A stretch of DNA of 64,000 nt from positions 16,827-80,826 of the forward strand of contig JAKFDK010000131.1 in NCBI GenBank assembly GCA_036676195.1. The letters run 5' to 3'. Positions 57,998 through 64,000 of the stretch are shown here, piece after piece; the first letter of the stretch is position 1; every line of letters starts with the position of its first letter. The notes beneath the pieces were generated by a model that worked only from the letters and a program-made list of their open reading frames with translations, searched no databases and was not told the DNA's origin. The DNA comes from JAKFDK01 sp036676195 (GTDB taxonomy: Bacteria; Bacillota; Sulfobacillia; Symbiobacteriales; ZC4RG38). The position numbers and the translations under genes were made by a program.

Positions 57998-58128
57998 CCC
58001 CTCGGGCTTACCCTCCATCCGTATCAGAAGCTCCTGGCGCATGTGCGGCCCGGCGGAGCACTGTGAAGGGCGATTCGCAAAGGAAAAACACAAACGGGCC
58101 AGAGCGTTCTGCCCCAGGCCGTACAAGC

Positions 58129-58137
58129 TGCTATAAT
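58129..58137 (+). promoter_or_regulatory. Orphan extended -10 promoter
   Basis: TGCTATAAT, an exact extended -10, points into 58,140-58,530, where no intact gene is visible. The rest of this 520-base stretch holds only short open frames with no ribosome binding site. Confidence 0.4.
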
Positions 58138-58366
58138 CGGTACGGATCGGTTCTTGCCTGCCGGTTGGCACTGCACGTGGGCTTCCCTCCTTGGTTTACA
58201 TCCGTTTCAGCAGTCGCTGCCACCAGAATTGCGGGCTGTGCCGGCTGTCGGTGCCGCTTCCTGCGCAGCCGTGGTGCGGGTAATTGCCAGGACCCGGGGC
58301 AGAGTATCACCGAACCCGGTCCAGGATGGCGCACCCCCCTGGTTGATGGCGATGGGCGGCTTCTGA

Positions 58367-58534
58367 GGGCCAAGGGCCTCCCAGCCACGAAAGACCGCCT
58401 TCAAGCTCTTCGACTTCTTTGCCAACTGCGAGTATTTCGAGACCGAGTTCAACTACGACGAAGTCCTGAAGCTCCCCGGACCCAGGAGCAAGGGTACGGA
58501 TATTGACGGTGGCGCAGGCGCCGGTGGTGTGTGA
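58367..58534 (+). pseudogene. C-terminal gene fragment
   Basis: An open frame without a start codon that ends in FKLFDFFANCEYFETEFN, then YDEVLKLPGPRSKGTDIDGG. The composition looks coding. I do not recognise the family. It overlaps the start of the next frame by a few bases. Confidence 0.35.
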
Positions 58535-59019
58535 CGGCAAACGACCATGTGTTGCTGACCGAGGTTCCCATGGAGCAGCCCTTCGGCTATGACATGCGCG
58601 GGGAGCGAATTGCCTACCGGGCAGGCAACCGGATTGTGATCCAGGACGGTGCCAACAACGTGGTGCTCAATGCAGAGTCGGAGCGCGGCGAGGTCATGGT
58701 CACGCGGGATGCAGTCGTGTGGCATGATGGACTGGGCAACCGCCTTCACATCTATACGAAGAGTGGAACAAGTTCCCTGGACTTTGACCGGTCCCTCGGC
58801 GATCCGTGGTGGTTTACATCGACAGATCACTACATCGCGTGGTATACATCCCTGAGCAATGATGTACGAGTGATTCACTCTCCGGCCGGACGTGAGCTGG
58901 TAGTGGCGACAGATGCAAACAATGGGGGTCAGGTGATGGGACCTTATCTGGCGTGGACAGCCCGCCAGACAATCGGCAAACCGCTGATCGGTATGGCCAC
59001 GAGACTTCCCCCTGAGTGA
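58531..59019 (+). CDS. Beta-propeller-like fragment, hypothetical
   Basis: A 162-residue frame starting at GTG 58531 with no clear ribosome binding site. It shows repeated beta-strand pairs typical of TolB/WD-like propeller blades (GERIAYRAGNRIVIQDG, DHYIAWYTSLSNDVRVI, GPYLAWTARQTI) but only about three blades and no signal peptide, so it is probably a fragment of a larger exported protein. It lies in an accessory, partly decayed region before the tRNA-Sec island. Confidence 0.45.
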   Translation: MTANDHVLLTEVPMEQPFGYDMRGERIAYRAGNRIVIQDGANNVVLNAESERGEVMVTRDAVVWHDGLGNRLHIYTKSGTSSLDFDRSLGDPWWFTSTDHYIAWYTSLSNDVRVIHSPAGRELVVATDANNGGQVMGPYLAWTARQTIGKPLIGMATRLPPE

Positions 59020-59233
59020 ACGGCCCACCACCTGTGCGAACTTGCGGATGTTAGCACCCATATTTTGTGACCCGGATTTCCTCCAATTACGTGCGTCAAC
59101 TCTTCCCTGATTTGGTCACCAATATACCCGAGAAGGATCAGTGCCTTCCCGGCTTGGCCACCATGGTTAGACCACCAAGCAACACCGGTAATCATGTTTC
59201 CCTGCTAGCCAGCTACGAATACGACGCTAGCAC

Positions 59234-59584
59234 CTACATGACAAATGTGATGTACGACAAAACCTGCCTCCAAAAGAGCGGAATGATGGTTTTTCGTTGA
59301 CACCTCATGTTAACACCGGTCGCCTTGGGAACTCTCCCTACCCAGTCTCCTTTATCCACCTGCTCCAGGCCCCATTGCTTGGCAATCGGATAGCTGTCAG
59401 CGTAGATAGAGTAATGATCATCAACTTCACCTTTGGTGATCACCGCACAGCCATCGATCTCGCCCAGCCACGTTTCTTGGATAAGCTCAGTCACTTCTGA
59501 GTTCAAAACCCAGCCAAGATAATCACTGCCGCTCTTGCTTTGCCAAAGTATTATTCTGCGGGAGTATGTGGGAATCGAACCCAC
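59234..59584 (-). CDS. Uncertain ORF, possible gene remnant
   Basis: A 116-codon frame whose first codons lie inside the tRNA-Sec fragment, so the start is not native. The middle (EVTELIQETWLGEIDGCAVI, then TKGEVDDHYSIYADSYPIAK) reads like real protein; the family is not recognised. Between 59,020 and 59,233 only a second short minus-strand frame is seen. Confidence 0.3.
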   Translation of the reverse strand: MGSIPTYSRRIILWQSKSGSDYLGWVLNSEVTELIQETWLGEIDGCAVITKGEVDDHYSIYADSYPIAKQWGLEQVDKGDWVGRVPKATGVNMRCQRKTIIPLFWRQVLSYITFVM

Positions 59585-59621
59585 CTAGCGCAGGATCACT
59601 ACGCCACTAACGGTTTTGAAG
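59558..59621 (-). repeat. tRNA-Sec 3'-half, att-like copy A
   Basis: Minus strand reads from the CTTCAAA anticodon loop (anticodon TCA) through a long variable arm, the T-arm GTGGG-TTCGATT-CCCAC and the 8-base 3' acceptor strand ATACTCCC. The bases after the discriminator G are CAGA, so CCA is not encoded. The 5' side does not pair with the anticodon stem. Confidence 0.85.
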
Positions 59622-59953
59622 TCAGACAGCATACGCTCTGCCTTGTATCAGAGTGCTATCGCAATGGCCTGTGCTGTCTGGGTTCGTCGCTTCATCCCGT
59701 GTCGTCGTGTTGCAGGACGTGACGCCGGTGTTGCTACAGCGGTTGCTGTAGTCACGCGCCTATGTCCGCTCTTCCGGCCCTTGCGATCCGACCCAGCAAA
59801 CGCTGTGCTTGCGTCGTCGCTAGGTCCTAATGTCAGTGCCCTTACCGGCCACGCCGGTCGGTCCCGCATCGGCTCAAGGCGAAAAACTCAGATTCACGAA
59901 CGTTTCTGGCAGAGAAAGTCGTCTACATGGTGAAGAAAGGGGTGATCGTACCC
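59622..59953. other. Spacer before the HD gene
   Basis: About 330 bases with no convincing gene. Open frames here lack ribosome binding sites and protein-like composition; an excisionase-sized gene was looked for and not found. Confidence 0.5.
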
Positions 59954-62900
59954 ATGCGCAGCATAGATTCGATTCTGATCTCGAAATTGGGCCGGAAGGC
60001 CGTTGAGACCACCCTTGTACAACGTTCCGGACGACCTGCCGCCGCGAACTTTCTGCGCGACGTGCTGGAAGAGATCGAGCGGCTTGCGGAATCATGCCAG
60101 CTGACCGAGTTCACCGAACACGGCCTCCCCCACCTGGGCAGCCTTGTGGATCGCATCGACGCCTGGGAAAGGCAAGGCGGCGCCCCGCTGCTGGATTCGA
60201 TCACCACAGACGAGGCTTTTCTGCTCTTATTCGCCGTACTGAGCCACGATATCGGGATGATTGCACAGATTGAGGACGACCTCTCCGAGGAGGAACGGCT
60301 GCATTTCGCAAGGGAGTATGCTGACCTCCCCGGTTGGGTGAGACGCACGCACGTGCCCCGGCTCGAAGGTATCGTGCGGCGTCTCCTCAGTGAGAAGTAC
60401 CCGGAGTTTGTCGGCAACGCCGTCTTTCAACTCGGCTGTTCCCTCGCCCGGTCCCATAACTTCTGGCCCCATGAAACCGGCTACCAACAGTTGGAGGATC
60501 TCGCCCTTCAGGTCAAGCTGGACCCGACCCGCGTGAAGGCGCTCGCCGGCATCCTGGCCCTCTGTGACCTCCTCGATGAGGACAGCGGCCGGTGCGACAG
60601 CATGACTCTCTTCGCCAACAAGGCGGGCAACCTGATGAACCGGGCACACTGGCTTCGCCACTGGCTGACCGTGGATCGCTTGCGCGTGGTGGATGGCAAG
60701 GTTTCCGTACCAATTCGGGTGCCGCAGAACCTGAAGGGCAAGATCGATGCCGCTTTGGGCGGCCTGCGGAACCATCTACGCTGTGCACAGGTTTACAATC
60801 CCGTACTAAAGCCACTGGGCGCCGAGGTTACCGTGCAGTTCCCGCCGGTTCAGGATGCGGAGGAAGTGCCCGTGCGGACGTCGCTGGCCCTGCTTCTGGC
60901 GGACCCCGAGGTGCATCTGCTGCGTACGATTGACCGCGGCGCACTGCCAGCCGCCGATGCTAACAACCCTCCGGGCAGTATGGTTCCGGTGATGGGGGTA
61001 GACCTGGAACGGATCGACCTGCGGATCTTCGAAGCCGCCCTCAAGGGCGGACAGCATGACCTGGAGATCACATATGCCGCTGCCGTGGCCCGCGGTGAGC
61101 CCGCGCGGCTCAAGGCGATCGAGTTGATCCGAACGGCCGTCCTTGACCACGATGTCCGCGGCGACATCGCTTCGGTCCGCAGGTTCTCGCTGCTGGTGCT
61201 GAAGGAGATCGGAGCAAACGGGCGCCCCTTCGTTTCGGACGGGTTCTGGGCGCCGGTTTTCGCCGTGCACTGGGCGCATAATGAAGCGGATCTGCGTTCC
61301 GTCGACGGTGCGCTGATGCGTCATCCCGTTGCCGGTAGCGGCGCTGACTCCTTGCAGCACCTGCCCCTAAAATGGCGGGTGCCTGCACTCAGTGCCGGGC
61401 TGCTGCTCCGCCGCCGGGCAGCCGACTGGCCGGTGGTCCTTGACCTGATGCGCAACCGGGCCGACCTGGCCGACGCCCCGTTCAGCTACGAGGAACTGAT
61501 CGCCTGGCATGACCTAGTAGAGGCATTGTGGGCAACCGGGTATCTTGCCAATAATGTGCCGGCTGAGTTCTGGCAATTGTTTGCTGACCTGCAGGCGGTC
61601 GAGCGGAGGCACTCCCCCCGCGCTCAACGTGTGCTTTCCGAGCTGGCGTGGCGGATGGCGGTGCAGGCTCACTGCCTCACCGGCTTTGGACGCTGGGAAA
61701 CCGCCCCCCATTCCCAGAGCCGCTCCGACTACGGACTGCGGCATGACAAGAGCCGGGAAGCGCTTGCGGAACTCTGGGTTGCCTGGTTCCATGAGTCGGG
61801 GGATGTGGCCACGAATGCGAAGAAGGCGCGTGAGGCGAATCCCGGGGGATACGAGCTGCACGCAGCCGCAGCCGAGGTCTTGTGGCTGGCCGACCGCTAC
61901 AGCAACGACGTTGAATACCACCAGGCGACCGAGGAGGATCCAGTCTCCCAGCTGGTCGCCCGTGTGGTGACCACCCTGCTAGACACGCGCCTGGAGCCCA
62001 GAAAAGAAGGCACCGTCTACTTTGGGAGGCGCGGCGAGATCGGCCTGCGCCCCGCGGCACTCCTCGGGGAACGCCTCGCCTTGCGCCGCTGGATGGTCGG
62101 CTCCTGGCACCGAGTGGTCGGCGCCAGTCTACAGGCCAACCTCACGGTCGCCCATACCCTGCAACTGGAAGGCGACCGCATGCCTCAGCTCGTCCTGGCC
62201 GGGGTCGTTGACCTGGCGTGGAGCAAGCCCTTTGGGGGCAAGAGTGACAAGTTGCTTGAGGAACTCCTGCCCAAGCTGGAACCGCTACTGACAGCCGAAG
62301 AGCTGAAACCGATGCTGGATGCGATCGCCCGGAGCCCCCGGCGCATCGGCAATATCCGCCACCCCAGCCTACATGTACTGACCGACGCCATCACAAGCGA
62401 TATGCTCCCGGTTCTGGCCGATTGGACCAACCGTGAACTTGCCGAGCCCATGGACGGGTCATGGCCTGATACCTTCACCGTCTGGGCGGGTCTGCTCGAA
62501 CACATCTCCCTGCCGCCAGAACTCTGGGAGCGGCTCTCCCCGCTGCTGGATTACTCGCTTCGCTTCGTCCACATGGGGGAGGCATCCAAGAAGATTGTTG
62601 AGGCCGCACTTACGGTGGCGCCCTGGCCTGTGGCCGCCCGCGTGGTCACAGAAATCACCGGGGCCCTGGGGTCTGACGAGACGGACAAGGACTGGGTCTA
62701 CGAGGCTAAGGCGGTTACGGGTAACGCACTTATTCGGCGCACTCAGGATGACTGGAGGGGCACGTCAGAGTACAAGGCGCTCATAACGGTTCTGGAGAGG
62801 ATTCGGGCGGCCTCCGGCGATCCTGGTGACAAGACGCTCATCGACTTCATTTCCGGGGACCAGCCTGCGGAGGGTTACGACGGTGTTGCTGAGCAGTGGA

Positions 62901-63733
62901 TGCATCACCTGGAGGAGGCTCGGGACAAGGCCGTGAATCGAACGGGAACGGGAGAGTACAGCTTCTTTGGACTGGGAGGATACCCAATCGGCCGCAGCAG
63001 GCCCATCTCCGATGAGATGGCCCAGCGTGCTGCGCAGGCCCTGTCAGACGTTTGGACTGCCTTCGACCCGACTTCAGAGGAAGTCGAGACTGCAGCCAAG
63101 ACTGCCGGGCTCCTGTTCAGGGCTTCCAGCGGAATCGGACGGGTTGCGCTGGTCCGGGCCATCCTCACCGCCATGGAGAACCAGCGACTGGCCATGAACT
63201 TGGCTGACCGCGAGGACTCGTCCTACTGGGCCTGGTATTGCACAGCCAACCATTCCGCTCACTTTCCTGTCGAATCCCTGGCCAACCTGGCGACGGTTGT
63301 GCAAAAACGACTGCTGGACCTACCCCTGAGGGTCGCCTGGGCCCAGGCGCGCTACGCCATGGAACTGGTGGTCCGTGGTGACAGCTCTATGTTGCGAGAG
63401 GCGGGGTACCGGTCCCTCTTGGTACTGCGAGCCCGGACCTATGACCTCCCGCGCTGGGGAGCAGAGGCCTTTGTGGGTGCGGCCACCCGCCTGCTGGAAT
63501 CCGAGGGGTGGTCGCCCGATCTCAGCCATGTCCTGGATCTGGTGGTCAACTGGGCCAGTTCTGTGGCCGGCGCACCCCAGGCGCACTTGCGTGAATCGGT
63601 GGCTCGCATCTGTCTGCAACTTTCTTTACGGTGTTCACCGGAGTTGACGACCCGGCTCGAAGCGCCCATCGCGCAACTGCGTCGGGATATCCGCCTGCGG
63701 GTGCGTCAGGCGGCTGGGGTCAAGGAGGAGTAG
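59954..63733 (+). CDS. Very large HD-domain protein, candidate defence gene
   Basis: A 1,259-residue protein. Residues 1-215 form an HD-type metal phosphohydrolase domain resembling the HD-CE group: H56-x3-H60 in TEHGLPHLG, SHDIG (His98-Asp99), His133 (RTHV), His168 (RSHN) and Asp205 (ALCDLLDED). Residues 230-1259 are mostly helical, HEAT/armadillo-like, with no recognised second enzyme. No signal peptide. ATG 59954 has AAGGGG 11 bases upstream; ATG 59927 in frame is possible. It is the only gene of an island at tRNA-Sec, which suggests phage defence or another mobile cargo function (inference). Confidence 0.8.
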   Translation: MRSIDSILISKLGRKAVETTLVQRSGRPAAANFLRDVLEEIERLAESCQLTEFTEHGLPHLGSLVDRIDAWERQGGAPLLDSITTDEAFLLLFAVLSHDIGMIAQIEDDLSEEERLHFAREYADLPGWVRRTHVPRLEGIVRRLLSEKYPEFVGNAVFQLGCSLARSHNFWPHETGYQQLEDLALQVKLDPTRVKALAGILALCDLLDEDSGRCDSMTLFANKAGNLMNRAHWLRHWLTVDRLRVVDGKVSVPIRVPQNLKGKIDAALGGLRNHLRCAQVYNPVLKPLGAEVTVQFPPVQDAEEVPVRTSLALLLADPEVHLLRTIDRGALPAADANNPPGSMVPVMGVDLERIDLRIFEAALKGGQHDLEITYAAAVARGEPARLKAIELIRTAVLDHDVRGDIASVRRFSLLVLKEIGANGRPFVSDGFWAPVFAVHWAHNEADLRSVDGALMRHPVAGSGADSLQHLPLKWRVPALSAGLLLRRRAADWPVVLDLMRNRADLADAPFSYEELIAWHDLVEALWATGYLANNVPAEFWQLFADLQAVERRHSPRAQRVLSELAWRMAVQAHCLTGFGRWETAPHSQSRSDYGLRHDKSREALAELWVAWFHESGDVATNAKKAREANPGGYELHAAAAEVLWLADRYSNDVEYHQATEEDPVSQLVARVVTTLLDTRLEPRKEGTVYFGRRGEIGLRPAALLGERLALRRWMVGSWHRVVGASLQANLTVAHTLQLEGDRMPQLVLAGVVDLAWSKPFGGKSDKLLEELLPKLEPLLTAEELKPMLDAIARSPRRIGNIRHPSLHVLTDAITSDMLPVLADWTNRELAEPMDGSWPDTFTVWAGLLEHISLPPELWERLSPLLDYSLRFVHMGEASKKIVEAALTVAPWPVAARVVTEITGALGSDETDKDWVYEAKAVTGNALIRRTQDDWRGTSEYKALITVLERIRAASGDPGDKTLIDFISGDQPAEGYDGVAEQWMHHLEEARDKAVNRTGTGEYSFFGLGGYPIGRSRPISDEMAQRAAQALSDVWTAFDPTSEEVETAAKTAGLLFRASSGIGRVALVRAILTAMENQRLAMNLADREDSSYWAWYCTANHSAHFPVESLANLATVVQKRLLDLPLRVAWAQARYAMELVVRGDSSMLREAGYRSLLVLRARTYDLPRWGAEAFVGAATRLLESEGWSPDLSHVLDLVVNWASSVAGAPQAHLRESVARICLQLSLRCSPELTTRLEAPIAQLRRDIRLRVRQAAGVKEE

Positions 63734-63781
63734 CCCCATAAGAACCCAAAATAAAATCCACCCGGCTCCACCAGAGGAAAT

Positions 63782-63812
63782 ACGCTCCCGAACAAGGGGG
63801 CGTGTTTTCTTT
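63782..63812 (+). terminator. Terminator of the HD gene
   Basis: ACGCTCCC/GGGGGCGT stem followed by GTTTTCTTT, 50 bases after the stop. Confidence 0.8.
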
Positions 63813-63853
63813 GTGAAACCGTTTGCTGCAGTAGATCCATCGCAAACAAAAAA

Positions 63854-63878
63854 GCTACAGGGTATCAAACCCTGCAGC
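63854..63878 (-). terminator. Terminator of the tRNA-Sec 3' copy B
   Basis: GCTGCAGGGT/ACCCTGTAGC stem followed by TTTTTTG on the minus strand, 16 bases past the encoded CCA. Confidence 0.85.
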
Positions 63879-63894
63879 CCTTGTGTGTGTAGTG

Positions 63895-63958
63895 GCGGGA
63901 GTATGTGGGAATCGAACCCACCTAGCGCAGGATCACTACGCCACTAACGGTTTTGAAG
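63895..63958 (-). repeat. selC: tRNA-Sec 3'-half, att-like copy B
   Basis: Identical to copy A over 64 bp, from the anticodon loop to the 3' end, with the 8-base acceptor strand, discriminator G and encoded CCA. The 42 bases on its 5' side (63,959-64,000) cannot form the matching acceptor, D or anticodon stems, so it is also a half gene. Confidence 0.85.
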
Positions 63959-64000
63959 AGCGTTTGGCTCCATCCTGCCCCGTACCCTTATGTGCCTGCA

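Larger units (their letters stand above)
59558..63958. mobile_element. Island at tRNA-Sec bounded by 64-bp direct repeats
   Basis: Two identical 64-bp repeats (59558-59621, 63895-63958) are 3' halves of tRNA-Sec, the classic scar of site-specific integration into a tRNA gene. The 4.27 kb between them carry one large HD-domain gene and a terminator, and no integrase. The 5' tRNA half is absent at both, so the intact selC and possibly a further element should lie beyond 64,000. Confidence 0.7.

Noticed and set aside
63895..64000. Complete tRNA-Sec gene at the right edge
   Set aside because: The 5' side cannot pair with the ATACTCCC acceptor strand or the ACCG anticodon strand; only the 3' half is present.

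Overview
The window is a GC-rich stretch of chromosome from a Gram-positive bacterium, most likely a spore-forming Bacillota of the Symbiobacterium/Moorella type (inference; no rRNA or complete tRNA is present to settle it). Supporting signs are strong GGAGG ribosome binding sites, frequent GTG and TTG starts, Bacillota-type small proteins (YuzB-like DUF1450, YlaI-like zinc ribbon), an SLH-domain surface protein, anaerobe-type enzymes (tungsten/molybdenum aldehyde:ferredoxin oxidoreductase, ferredoxin), selenocysteine use, and two promoters matching the late-sporulation sigma-K consensus. No rRNA, transposase, integrase or CRISPR array was found.

Layout. 1-10,000: metallo-beta-lactamase-fold hydrolase, an ECF sigma/anti-sigma pair, SDH/Clp-fold membrane protease, SNF2 helicase, class A serine hydrolase lipoprotein, a trans-sulfuration PLP enzyme, the remnant of a radical SAM/SPASM (RiPP-like) locus, and an (alpha/alpha)6-type secreted protein. 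10,000-18,000: M20 amidohydrolase, a broken SDR gene, ferredoxin, a MoaD-like sulfur carrier and aldehyde ferredoxin oxidoreductase, FMN split-barrel protein, a thioredoxin-DinB fusion, and two adjacent selenoprotein genes (GrdB-like and a peroxiredoxin) whose in-frame UGA codons make each look like two short ORFs. A 35-residue rubredoxin-like protein lies divergent from the peroxiredoxin.

18,000-20,900 holds the most unusual block: four minus-strand genes for Gln-rich proteins, two of them built from long runs in which every second residue is Gln. Both transcription units are preceded by sigma-K-like promoters, suggesting spore coat or exosporium material. 21,000-49,600 is mostly housekeeping and envelope: ZIP transporter with cupredoxin lipoprotein, two NarL-type two-component systems, subtilisin, M16 peptidase, YbaK, a metallophosphoesterase/PQQ-propeller/SLH protein, a MoaD-E1-rhodanese fusion, MurQ, an RNase H-fold/GreA C-terminal fusion, IspH, PBP2-type transpeptidase, MFS and HAD proteins. 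49,700-58,000: a second ECF sigma/anti-sigma pair, M28 peptidase, an MMPL remnant, a NifU-like scaffold and an Lhr-type helicase.

58,000-64,000 is accessory DNA. After a decayed segment, two identical 64-bp direct repeats (59,558-59,621 and 63,895-63,958) are 3' halves of a tRNA-Sec gene, starting exactly in the anticodon loop. They bracket a 4.3-kb segment with a single very large gene encoding an N-terminal HD phosphohydrolase domain on a long helical protein. This looks like a cargo island integrated at selC and is a good candidate for an uncharacterised defence gene.
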